A stretch of 64,000 bases of DNA from positions 434,001 to 498,000 of the forward strand of contig NJPS01000046.1 in assembly GCA_002946415.1 (NCBI GenBank), given 5' to 3'. Source of the DNA: Rutstroemia sp. NJR-2017a BVV2. Lineage: Eukaryota; Ascomycota; Leotiomycetes; Helotiales; Rutstroemiaceae. This document shows positions 22,101 to 33,591 of this stretch, piece by piece; within the stretch, counting starts at the first letter, position 1; each line of letters opens with the position of its first letter. The translations under genes and the position numbers were made by a program. A model generated the notes under the pieces. The model was not told the origin of the DNA. It saw only the letters and a program-made list of their open reading frames with translations, and ran no database searches.

Positions 22101-24273
22101 GGAGAACATTGTTCGCATGAAAATCTGTATCAACCCCCGTACAACAACATTAGAAGGGCTATGTACCATAGCAGTGGTGGCAGTAGTCTTCCCGGATAGT
22201 ATTCCTTGACGAGAACTTGGGGGCGATGCTAGGGGCGATTGCATGCGATCATTGGTGATAACGGTTTGCATGGTGTCAATAGCATGTTGAAAGAGTTCAT
22301 CTTCTGTGGTTTGTTCCGCAACAGCGACAGCAAAGTCGACAAACTCTTGCAGTATAGCGATATCTTTCTCGTCGCGGACGTGGGCTAAGACTGCTATCGC
22401 AAATGCGTTGAACACGTTTGGCTGGTCTATGACGCTGACAATGACATACACATCCGTAACGGCCTTCAGAGCATGTAATCTGATGTGAGAAGGGCGGGAG
22501 CGATCGGCCAGGAAGCCGTCCAGGATTAGTTCCACATTCCTTTCCCATTGCGGATCAGATGGCGAGCAATACTTGTAGTCAATAAAATGATCAATGACTA
22601 GTTTGGCACAACTGTCCGGCAGATGGGTTGGAATCTGGATCAAGAAATTGAGACAATCTTCTTTCTGGAACAGGTCGGGTGACTGAGAATTCAGCAACTC
22701 CTCCACGCGAATGATAAGACTGGTTAATAATTCGCCAATTCTCGATTTGAATTTCTGCTCTGAGGTTTCTTCCTCCACCAGTACATTACTGTTAAGAGGT
22801 ACTGGCGACCGCGAACGATCCGTAGTGGGACTGGGTATGCGCTGCGAGCATATAAACACTATTTCAAACATTGTTGACCAATCTTCATCCATCACGTTCT
22901 GCATAATTCCTCCTTCGTGGCTGAATAATGAATAGATCAATTGCACTGTATCACAATCGACCGCAATTCGTTCGAGAGCAACAACATTCCTCAGAGAACT
23001 CATCAGGAGAGTAAATGGAACCAGAGGGTAGCCGTCTTTGGCGTCTTTGGCAAACAACTTTTCCAATGCCGCGATCGCGCCTCTAACCTCTTTGATGTTT
23101 TGATTGTACTGCTTGGTATCGGACTTGTCAAGTAAGGGCTTGGAAACTATCTCCATCAAGATTCTGACCATCTTTAAGCCATGATGTGATGTGCACAAGT
23201 TGCTAATGCATCTCCACGCATCTTGGTGCACATGCCACAAGGAACTATGTATAGAACACAAAACTCTCACGCATGGCCGCAGCTTGCCGTCCGGGACATC
23301 CCCATACGTTATTATTGCATCAATTACTTGATTGCAAGCCTTGAAATCAGCTTCCGTAGCAGACGACGTGCAGATGTCCAGAATCTGCGACAGAAGTTTG
23401 GAGCATATTGCTGGCGAAATGATGTTTGAGCTGAACTTGAGAACATCAACAATAAATGCGAAAAGCAAAGCTAGATTAGTTTCTTCTTGCGATGGAGGGT
23501 GCTCTTTGGGTGTCGCGCTCTGACGTGACGCTTTCTTTCGAGTATTTCGTGCGATTGTGGTTGCGGACCAAGTTTCATTTAGCCAAGTTGTTAACAGAGG
23601 AAGTAATTCGTAGTGAAAACCCGACAAATCTTTGCCATGTCTTGACAACTCTACTAAGGATCTAAGTTGTAGGTGGAAGTCCTCCCTACTTGCAGACGCG
23701 CTCAATACTTGGAAGAAGGATGATCTTTCGGGATCATTTGATGATGTGCACTGGGCACAAGCAGTAAGAAGCTCAAAACCCGCAACCCGAACTTCTGCTG
23801 GTTGGGAGGATTGGATAAGGTCTTTTGCCGCCACAAATATCGCAGATACCTTAATTCTCCATCAGTATATCATAAAGTTAAATAGGATATACAAGACTAA
23901 CATTGCTCATAGGGTAGTCAATTACAGCTTGACGAAGATATTCTGCTGCGCGGACTCGTTCCGCTGGGCTATGCCCTTCTTTCAGCTGCGCAATCGCATG
24001 TTGCTGATTTGTAGCACCTGCAGAGCTAGATCTTTGCGCGCTGATTCGGTTCTCTAATTGTTGAAGAGTTGAAGCGGGCGACTGAGTGCTTGGACTTTTT
24101 GAGGGTTTGCCCCCAGTCAAACTCTTGAAGACGCTCGCGAGACCGCCTGAGCTCTTTGAATCTGTGTTCTGAGCTGCATCTCCTGTGGGTGGAGGCATAG
24201 AAGCTCGACGATTTCGTGCTACTACCCGTGCGTCTATATCTGGATCGGACGAATTAGCAAATGGCGCAAACAT
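19173..24273 (-). CDS. TSC2: tuberin (Tsc2), Rheb GTPase-activating protein
   Basis: GAP for Rheb, thereby a brake on TORC1. Two exons, 23902-24273 and 19173-23849 (GTTAGT..TTAAG intron), give 1682 residues, near human TSC2 length. The N-terminus MFAPFANSSDPD is chosen because the in-frame ATG at 24273 starts the conserved part; the upstream extension to 24390 is low quality. Residues about 60-1250 are alpha-solenoid HEAT-like (tuberin domain). A Ser-rich, probably phospho-regulated stretch lies near 800. The Rap/Ran-GAP domain spans about 1330-1600, with GVIYVGDKQTQEVEIL, YTFLAGLA and the catalytic asparagine thumb Asn1476 in KKRHIGNDFVNIIFNNS. It ends in a Ser-rich tail. The smaller frames on the other strand are shadows. 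TSC1 is not in this window. Confidence 0.95.
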
Positions 24274-25615
24274 GTTGATGGTATTTTTTGGATGATGACA
24301 AAAATAATAAAAGAGCGAAGAATCGGCGCGGCGATGGCATATGGGTTTATCCAAAGCTTTTAGCAGTGCCGAGAAATTCACTTTAAACAATTTAGGTAAT
24401 AAGAAAGAATATCCAGTGTCTATCCTCTCATGTGGCTAGCCGGGCAGCCGCACAGCACAGCCTTACATATTAAATTTTGCATACACAAAGTACCCTAGGA
24501 GGATGTTCTGCTAGAACTTGCTAGCTCACAGTTCATGATACCAATGAGACTGTGAGATGAAAGCTTTGGCTAGACTGGATTGGACTGGAGATCTTTGGAA
24601 TCAACTGATATAAACAAGCCGACGATGATGTCCCTCACTTCCACCAATGCTACCAGGGAGCCTACTACGGTAAAAACAGCAGGACGGACGGTCGGGGGAT
24701 GATGCAATCGAATTAGACAAAGAACAGAGGGCTGATCCAACAAGGTGCCGGTTGAAGCATGTGGCGGGTTGGTTTTTGAATGGTCATGTGACAAGAGAAC
24801 TTACGGAGTTATATATAAGAATGAAGCAAGCGAAGCGAAGTGAAGTGAAGGAAAGGCAAGCTGGAGGATAAAGATGGAGAACGGACGAAAAGGCTTGAAG
24901 TTTAATGGTTTGAGGCGAATGACTTTAAGATTTAGACAGATGTCTCTTGTTCATGCCATGCATTGGAGGGGCAGACGGCCGGTAAGATCCGCCAATAACC
25001 TTATTTGCTATGTGCACTTGACAAGACCTTTTTATCTCAAACGTTATCAGACTCCGCAGCTTACCAGGTTCTGAGGCTGCAAGGCCGAGGATAAGGCTAT
25101 GCAAGCTTGTGAGGCTAAGTAGCAGAATCAGGCTATGTTACAAGGCTGTGTGTGCCGCTTCAGTCGCTGGATGAAGGTGAACGCCGCTAGTCCCTAATGA
25201 GTGTTGCAGAAATTCTTGTTCGTTGTGATTCACTTGAGCTCGAGTTCTCCGCTTGAGCTCACTGCCTTGCTCGAGTCGAGCGGTGCCTTTAGAAGTGATA
25301 GGAAGATCCCAACGTACCATATAAGGGACTGAGTAAAGATCATAAGTAGGTGCCCCGTGGTAAAGAAGTTATCAGATTGAAATCAAAGTATTTCCTCCTC
25401 TTGTGACCAATTTTCGAGGGAGTGATCCAAGATCTTTTCGGCCTTTTTGCCCTCCCTGTTCGTCTCCACCTCGACTCGAACTAGCATCGGGAGCCGGATT
25501 ATCTTGGCTTCCGCGAGCTCCATCTAGAAAGTTTACAAACAAAACACTGCTCTGATTCTGATAGATTTACAGCTGTTGTTGACCTTCATTTGGATTTCCA
25601 CCGTCTTTTTGAAAT
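24274..25615. promoter_or_regulatory. divergent region TSC2 / CSE1
   Basis: 1.3 kb between start codons with no supported gene. A purine-rich run (GAAGC/GAAGT units) lies at about 24824-24855, and degenerate AGGCT-containing repeats at about 25070-25155. CT-rich leader-like sequence occurs before the CSE1 ATG. Confidence 0.45.
25070..25155. repeat. degenerate AGGCTNTG repeats
   Basis: Five to six spaced copies of AGGCT, several extended to AAGGCTATG/AAGGCTGTG, within 85 bp. Weakly periodic and non-coding. Confidence 0.45.
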
Positions 25616-28600
25616 ATGGCTTCAGACATTCAAACCGTTGCACAGCTGCTCCAGGCGACATTGGACCCCCGGCAACATAAAGAAGGTACAGCAAATTCAT
25701 CTACATTCTCTTCGAATAGCTACTAATATTTCGAGTAGCTGAGGCAGCCTTGAAAGTCGAGCAAGCCAAACCGGGTTTCTCTCTCCTCCTCCTCAATATC
25801 GTTGCCGCGGATAGTCTGCCACTCAATACCAGGCTTTCTGGTGCCTTGTGCTTCAAGAACTTCATTAAATTCAATTATGTGGTAGGTAGGACATGGCATA
25901 GTTGTTGACCCTGCTAATCGGCGTGCAGGACGAAGAGAGAAACTACAAGCTTCCGCAGAATGAAGTCTTTACCATCAAGACCGAGCTGATAGGTCTTATG
26001 ATCTCGAGCCCCAGCAGTATTCAGGCTCAACTTGGGGAAGCTATTAGTATCATCGCAGAGTCAGACTTTTGGGATAGATGGGATACGTTGGTGGATGTTA
26101 GTATATCTGTGTGCCAGTGGTAGTAACTCAAATCAGCTGCTAAAGGTGTCTAGGATCTGGTCTCACGGCTCACGCCCGATAACGCAAAGGTCAACAATGG
26201 TGTATTAGAAGTTGCGCACTCAATTTTCAAACGTTGGAGACCGCTATTTCGCTCAGACGCCCTATATACTGAGGTCAACCATGTGCTTTCAAAATTCGGA
26301 AAGCCATTCATACAGCTGCTTGCGGTACGAGAAGCCCCTCTAATGCCACATCTATAAACTAACGAAAACAATTTCAGAGCACCGATCAACAAATACAGGC
26401 GCACAAAGATAATAAGGAAGCTTTGAAGCAACATTTCGAGACCATGAACCTTCTTATGAAGGTTTTCTACGACCTTTCATGCCAAGATCTCCCTCCAGTG
26501 TTCGAAGACCACCTCCGCGATCTGTCAAACCTTCTTCACAAATATCTCACTTATGAAAATCCTTTAGTTGCGACAGACGACGATTCAGAATCAGGCCCGC
26601 TCGAGTTTGTCAAAGCTGGCATATGTGAGGTTATTACACTTTACATGCAGAAATACGAAGATGCATTTGGGGTTCTCTGCGAGCCATTCATCACCAGCGC
26701 TTGGAGTTTGTTAACGACTATTGGCCCTGAGACGAAGTTCGATATCCTGGTCAGCAAAGCACTTCACTTTTTGACTGCTGTAGCAAGTCTTGGCAAGCAT
26801 GCACAGAACTTCAACAACTCGGATACTCTGAGTCAAGTGGTGGAAAAGGTTATCTTGCCAAATGTTAGCTTGAGAGAGTCTGATATCGAGCAATTCGAAG
26901 ATGAACCAATCGAATACATAAGAAGAGATCTCGAGGGTTCGGATGCTGACACACGACGACGTGCAGCGACAGATTTCTTACGCAAACTCCTAGAAAATTT
27001 CGAGCCATTGGTCACCGAGGTTGTGGGACGATACATCAAGCACTATCTCGACCAGTTCTCACAGCAAGGCAATGACCAATGGAAGTCGAAAGATACTGCT
27101 GTATATTTGTTCTCTGCCATTGCAGCTAAGGGGGTTATCACAGCCGGTCAAGGTGTCAAGACAACCAATCCCTTGGTCAATGTCGTCGATTTCTTCCAAC
27201 AAAACATCGCCAATGATCTTATTGCCGAGACGAATGTGGAGCCTATTCTGAAAGTGGATGCAATCAAGTTTTTGTATACTTTCCGTAGTCAGTTGACAAG
27301 AGAGCAATGGAGTGCGGCGTTCCCTCCACTAGTAAAGAATCTTGCGTCATCCAACTACGTGGTTTATACTTATGCCGCTATCACCGTGGAAAGGGTCTTG
27401 TTCCTCACAAACGACGCGAATGAGCATATCTTTGGGAAGGAAGATGTTTCACCTCTTTCCAAAGACCTCCTGGAGCACTTGTTCCAGCTGATTGAGAAAG
27501 ATGGCGCACCAGAGAAAATTCAAGAGAATGAGTTCCTAATGAGATGCGTTATGAGAGTCCTCATTGTTATCAAGGACAATGTTCTTCCTATTACTGATAA
27601 TGTCTTACAACATTTGATCAAGATCACCCAAGTAATCGGTCAAAACCCAAGCAACCCTCGCTTCTACTACTACCACTTCGAAGCTCTTGGGGCGTTGATA
27701 CGGTCAGTTGAATGCGACTTTCAATTATGATATACCACTGACAAATCCAAATAGGTACTCGGCTCCATCACAACCCGACAAGCTCGAAAACGAGTTATAT
27801 CCAACGTTTGCGGCGGTCCTCTCCAATGATGTTCAAGGTTGGACTGATTCTTTCACACTTTCGTTCGCTCATGCTTTACTGATGTTGATTAGAATTCATG
27901 CCTTATGTGTTCCAATTGTTTGCCGCGCTTTTGGAGGCAAATCCTGCCGCGAGTCTCTCTGATTATTATAGAAATCTGATCGCCCCAATTCTGAGTCCCA
28001 GTCTCTGGGAATCACGTGGTAACGTGCCCGCGCTTTCGAGGTTGCTGTCCTCGATGATTCCGAAATGCGCCCCGGAGCTCGTAGCGAATAATCAATTAGA
28101 GCCGATTCTTGGTATCTTCCAGAAACTTATGTCTGGAAAAGCAAAGACCGAGCTCCAGAGCTTCGACGTCCTAGAAGCTCTGATCAAGTCATGCGATGTG
28201 TAAGTTTTACTTGTTTTACATCGTTGCTAAAACTAACGAAAATGACAGTGCTGCTATCCAGAACTATTTCCCGACCATCTTAAATATCATTTTCACCCGT
28301 CTGAACAACAACCCCCCTGAAAGCTTCAAGCGACGTTTTGTTCGCTTCTACCATCTTATTTCATCTAGAGATCAGCAAGGGCTCGGTGCCGATTTCTTCA
28401 TTAAGCAATCTGCTGCTGTGCAAGAGGGCGTTTTTACCCCTCTCTACCTCTCGATCATTCTTCCTGGCACTCAGCAGCTTGCTCGACCGCTGGACCGCAA
28501 GATAGCAGTTATTTCGTTGACGAAAACCCTTACCGACTCCCAAGCATTCGCTGTCACGTATGCTAAAGGCTGGGGAAAGACTTGTGAAGCCCTGCTCAAA

Positions 28601-28870
28601 CTTCTGGAAAACCCACCGGAGCCTGTCACAAAAGACGACGTGGTTGCCGAGGCTGATGTGGATGATCTCAGTTTTGGTGTTGGCTTTACTCAGTTGAATA
28701 CTTGCAAGAAAGCAGCTGTGGATGAGTGGCCCGAAGTTCAGGATGTAAAGACGTGGGTGGGCTCCTACTTGCGTGATGCGAACGCACGACACGACGGAGC
28801 AATAAGCAGTTACGTGGATGAGAGACTGAATTCAGAGGCCAGAAGTCTTCTAGTTGAATATATGCACTAG
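25616..28870 (+). CDS. CSE1: exportin-2 / importin-alpha re-exporter Cse1
   Basis: Karyopherin that returns importin-alpha to the cytoplasm with Ran-GTP. Eight exons: 25616-25685, 25739-25881, 25929-26096, 26154-26324, 26378-27702, 27755-27837, 27893-28199, 28249-28870. All introns are about 47-57 nt, GT..AG, and join in phase to 962 residues, the family size. Visible: N-terminal importin-beta-type segment (ATLDPRQHKEAEAALKVEQAKPGF), the conserved LCFKNFIKFNYVDEERNYKLP, then a continuous HEAT-repeat array with FEDHLRDLSNLLHKYL, GQNPSNPRFYYYHFEALG, and QNYFPTILNIIFTRL near the C-terminus. These identify CAS/CSE1 rather than another karyopherin. Start 25616 is the first ATG and matches the conserved N-terminus. 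Confidence 0.96.
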
Positions 28871-29547
28871 GATGGATCCATGTCTGTACAGGATGGTACG
28901 CTGTTCGAGGGAGAAAAAGGGGATGACAGTTGATGATTGGCAACACGAATTTTGTGTATCGATACAAGGGGCACTTCCAACAAGGTAAGCGAAAAGCGGG
29001 TAGATTAATTCCACGATTCCCCCAGAGTGAATAGCATCAAGAAAGAAGAAGATGGAACTCTCATGACAACGATAATTTCATGTGATATGTCAAATTAATG
29101 TTTTAGAGCTGGCTGCTTTCTGTGTGCCACAGCACCTAGTATGAGCTCTCCATAGGTATAGGCAAACTTATAGACTCCTGAGATCTGTCCACAAGCCAGA
29201 GCTCTAGAGCTTCATTAACTGAAGCTATCAATTAGGGAAATATTAGGTATAATCACGTGATATGTCAAAACTTCCAAAACCCGCTCGAACATCTGGATAT
29301 ATCTTCCGATTTTGATTGGGGATGTAGTTCTGCTTTATGCGGTCTCAGGTCTTTCCAAATTTCATGCTAAAATAATATCTCCCACAGCAAATTTGTTGAC
29401 GTGAAGGATAGCAGAACTTCGAAGAGCAGCAGAAAATTTGTTAGGGCAAGAGATAAACTGATAACCGAATTCGACCGTGTGCATCTTTTGGTCGAGAACC
29501 CCACCATCATTTTTTCAACAACGACCGCGATCCAAATTAACGCCAAT
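28871..29547. other. intergenic CSE1 to eIF3l
   Basis: 677 bp, tandem. Contains a TCACGTGA palindrome and two copies of TGATATGTCAAA (near 29080 and 29259). No gene is supported. Confidence 0.45.
29253..29260. promoter_or_regulatory. TCACGTGA palindrome (bHLH/Cbf1-type E-box)
   Basis: Perfect 8-bp palindrome with a CACGTG core about 290 bp upstream of the eIF3l start codon. CACGTG is bound by bHLH factors such as Cbf1; use here is inference only. Confidence 0.35.
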
Positions 29548-31076
29548 ATGAGCGCCTTTCAAAACGGCGGTATCGCCTCAAGAGCGTTGGACGATGACTC
29601 GGACATTGAAGAGGAAGCTCTTGCCAATGATTACAAAGAGCAGGTCCAATATGAGGGAATGGAAGAGTTGGAGCAGGTCAACTCGATGAGCATGGCACAA
29701 CAAGCAGACGATATTCAATCGAGATTGGCAGCGGCTGCACAACCTCTAGATTTCTCTGCTTCTTTAGAAGTCAAGTTCGCAAGCTACGATAACTATTGTA
29801 GTCTGTTTCACTTCATCTTGAACTCTGATGGGCCAGTTGATCTTGAACCACCTTCAGTGCGAATTTTCCTTCTTCCATGGTTGCGCAAATTCTAACGAGT
29901 CTTATAGTATTATTGGGCCTGGGATGTTATCGATGAATTTATCTACCAGTTCAACTCCTTCTGCTCATACCGAAACCGAGTTGCGCGCCAAGCCAACAAT
30001 GATGAAGAAATTCAAATCCTCCGCGAAGCGCCAAACACCTGGGGATGCTACAGTGTCTTGAACGTTCTTTATTCCCTTATCCAGCGATCCCAGATCAACG
30101 AGCAGTTAGCAGCGATGAAGCGCAATGAGGAGCCCTTAGCCGTTGCTGGTGATTATGGATCAAAGCCTTTATATCGAATGCTCGGATATTTCTCCATCAT
30201 CGGTCTTTTGCGAGTCCACTGTTTGCTAGGTGACTTCAGTCTTGCTTTGAAGACTTTGGACGACATTGAACTCAATAAGAAGGCTATGTTTGCGCGTGTC
30301 ATGGCCGCTCATTTCACAACCTACTACTATGTTGGGTTCTCATACATGATGATGCGCCGATACGCAGATGCCATCCGCATGTTCAGCCACATCTTGATCT
30401 ATGTCTCAAGGACGAAGAATTTCCAAAAGAACGCTCAGTACGACTCGATTACGAAGAAGAACGACCAAATGTACGCTCTTATCGCTATTTGTGTAGCTTT
30501 CCACCCAACTCGCCTCGACGATACTATCCACACCGCTCTACGTGAGAAATACGGCGATCAACTCTTGAAATTACAACGTGGTGGACCAGAATCCCTCCCA
30601 ATATTCGAAGAGCTATTCCGCTCTTCGTGCCCCAAATTTATTTCCCCTACTCCTCCAGATTTCGACAACCCAGAGCTAAATGTCGATCCGCTCGAGCACC
30701 ATCTTTCTATCTTCATGGATGAAGTGAAAACCAATATGTGGAGCCCCACCGTCAAGTCATACCTCCGCTTATACACAACAATGGACTTGAAGAAACTGGC
30801 TGGTTTCCTTGAGGTTGAGCCAGAGAAGTTGAGGGGATGGTTACTTGTCAACAAGCAAAGGAGCAGACAAATTAGATGGACGGATAATGGACTGTTGGAC
30901 GGAGAAATCGTAAACTCTAATGATCTTGATTATGCTATGCAAGGAGTAAGTACCGAGAAGCTACATGTACTGTTCGATTTACTAATGACCTTTAGGATCT
31001 TATTCATATCTCTGAAGCCAAGGTTGGACGTAAATTGGTGGATTGGTATCTCAGAAACCTTGCACGCACATACTAA
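29548..31076 (+). CDS. translation initiation factor eIF3 subunit L
   Basis: Subunit of the eIF3 scaffold on 40S ribosomes. Exons 29548-29856, 29908-30945 and 30996-31076 join in phase to 475 residues. Start MSAFQNGGIASRAL is the first sensible ATG. Visible: acidic N-terminus (DDDSDIEEEAL), YYWAWDVIDEFIYQF right after intron 1, the long Paf67/eIF3l helical core with NVLYSLIQRS, MLGYFSIIGLLRVHCLLGD, and the PCI-like end LDYAMQGDLIHISEAKVGRK spanning intron 2, ending LVDWYLRNLARTY. An unspliced reading continues to 31200 but would lose this conserved C-terminus, so the last exon is assigned on homology. Confidence 0.95.
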
Positions 31077-31790
31077 ACCATTTTCTATACTTCTTTCGAC
31101 AATATCGCGGGTTTACAATATGGCATTGGTATGGCGTATCGGGGTGGAAAAGGACAAATACAATGTTTGTCCGAACGGTATAAAAGCTAGAAGCTTATGA
31201 GTAGCAAAACAATAAAGAATTGATGAAAGACCACCTTTATGACAATGCCGCAGTGCAGAAACCCCCCCCATAGATGCTAGTTGAGTAGACAAAGGTCGAC
31301 TAATTACCTTTGTATGTATTTCAACTCAGTGCAGTACCAAGTACCAAGATGTATCAGATACTCAATGAGGCTGGGATGAGGCGGCAGTCCCCAAGTCTTG
31401 GCATACAGCATATTGGAGGTATTGGAAGAGGCGACATAATTAACTGCATATTCACTCGATAAATAACGACCTTAACCTGGCTGTTGCTGGTACTCGTGAA
31501 TTCATTCATAATAACTTATTAAGAAATTAGTCTTTCAAGGGTTGTCCATCCGCAGCACGTCAAATAGATGCCCAAAGTGCTTGAATAATCAAAGGACCCT
31601 GGTAGGATACCGCTCTTTCTCGCCTGACGCCTAAGACGCAACGCAGACTCTGGTTCTCTCCATCATCCACTTTGACAACTTAAACGTCGAACTGCAAACA
31701 GAATATTCTCCTGCTCAGCCAATATCAGCCTACGAAATCGTTCCTCTACTGTAGTAAAATCCGAATACTTCACCATAAATCGAACTCGCT
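31077..31790. other. intergenic eIF3l to universal-stress-domain gene
   Basis: 714 bp, tandem; 3' flank of eIF3l and promoter/leader of the next gene. A short C-run and a duplicated AAGTACC lie near 31270-31350. No gene is supported. Confidence 0.4.
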
Positions 31791-33591
31791 ATGTCCGCAC
31801 CACCTTCTCCCCGCGGCAGAGTCGCAGACTCCCCGTCGCCCAAGTCCCCCCTCTCCCCCAATAGTACCAACGGAGCGAATGCCGACTATTTTACTTCCCC
31901 CAAACTCGAGTCCATTATTGAGCATGTGCAATATGACCATCAACCGACCCAGCGCAACAATTCAATTTCCAGCATAACCTTTCGAGGCAACTCCAAATCG
32001 CGACCCAGCATAGATGGGAAAGTTAAAAGCAAGTCTGCATCTGCAACTCGCATCCGAGGTGCTAGCCCGCCTCCCCCGCCGTAAGCTTTCCCTTCATCGT
32101 ACCTCTCGTCCATCTTTTACCGTCGGCCGCAGAGGAGGAAAGAAGATTCATGCCGAGTGTAACATGCAGAAGGGACACTGTGACCTCTGTCCCATCCCAC
32201 GCTTTCCTGGGGCCGGTCTCCGAAAGCTGGGGACGGGGACGGGTGATCAAACCCCACTTTACAACGTGCATATCCTTACTTTCACATAGCTCGAGGGGAG
32301 CTTTTCTCATTCGATCCCTGCGTGCAGTTTCTGCGTTGCTTCTTCATTCTATTCTGCACGAAATGGCACTAATGGATTCTTCATACAGCAAATTCCAGTC
32401 TAAGGTCTCCTTCGACAATATCGCATCGTTGTCGGAACCTACAGAGAGGAACACCATAAGTTTTACACTAAATGCCAAACATAAGGGTTACCAGTACAAA
32501 CGACGGTCGCGCACCTTCATGGTCGGCATAGACGAGAATTCATACTCGGATATCGCTCTACAATGGATGTTGGAGGAGCTTGTGGACGATGGGGACGAGA
32601 TCATTTGCCTGAGGGTTGTCGACAAGGACTCGAAGATTACCACTGATCGAGCGTTGGAGAAGAAACAATACCAGCAAGAGGCTAGAGATCTGTTGAAGTC
32701 GATACAGAAGAAGAACGATGACAACAGAGCGATAAGCATTGTGCTTGAGTTTGCGGTTGGTAAGGTGCACACAACGTTCCAGAAAATGGTAGGTCGAGTC
32801 TCAGTCCACAAAGCTTCAGTTGTCGCACAATTTATGACGCATTTACTAATTCGGCATTTCTTCAGATACAAATCTATGAGCCTGCGATGTTGATCGTTGG
32901 GACACGAGGAAGGAGTCTGGGGGGCTTTCAAGGACTTGTTGGAAACAGAAACTCATTCTCGAAGTGGTGCTTACAATATTCCCCCATCCCTGTCGTGGTA
33001 GTCAGACCTACCGAGAAAAGATTGAAGAAGAAACAAAAGAGAGAGATCGATCCTCTGCGCCAAAGTTATGCTCGACTTCTACAAGAGAGTGGTGTAGATC
33101 TCCATGAGACGCAGGTGGTCGCTAGCAATTTGGAAGAACCTATTGGCCCTCTCGCCGAAGCTCATGCAGTAGCAGCTGCTCTTGGTCTACCAGCGGCCTT
33201 CGATCCGACATTGAAACCATTCATCCTGGACGGCAGTCGGGCACTCAAGAAGGTGGATTCGGGCAAGAGTGAAGAGACAAATTACACCAGCGGGCCTGAT
33301 TCGCGACCCTCTAGTCCGGATATGCTCATGAAGAGTCCTAGATCTGCACAACTCGACAGTCCAATGATGAGCGGCGACGAGTATAGCGAGAATGAGGAAG
33401 ACGAGTTTGAAGCAATGCCTGGCCATCTATTACTCGACAACAACAGAGACGAGCCAAACCCAGAAGTGGAGAAGAAGAAGAAACTTCACGAGATGGAGCT
33501 CGAAGAAGCAAAGGCCTTGGGAAGAAAGGCTTCGACAGGGTCTACTGAGAGTGACGGCCGTGAGGGAGATGGAGGGGGCGATAGCAAATGA
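31791..33591 (+). CDS. universal stress protein (UspA) domain protein
   Basis: 471 residues from exons 31791-32080, 32389-32788 and 32866-33591. Residues 1-97 are Ser/Pro-rich and disordered. The UspA alpha/beta domain spans about 130-275: RTFMVGIDENSYSDIALQWML (first strand/helix), EIICLRVVDKDS, and the nucleotide-loop region LIVGTRGRSLGG with GNRNSFSKWCLQYSPIPVVVV. The usual GS/TS ending of the ATP loop is replaced by GNRNS. After the domain comes a basic KRLKKKQKR patch and an acidic/Ser-rich tail (EYSENEEDEFE), ending in GGGDSK. Intron 1 is unusually long (308 nt). Fungal proteins of this layout are of unknown physiological role; a stress-linked ATP-binding function is inferred from the family. 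Confidence 0.9.

Noticed and set aside
24274..24390. N-terminal extension of Tsc2 by 39 residues
   Set aside because: Sequence is unlike the downstream conserved start and the ATG at 24273 has good context; the extension would be an unusual leader.
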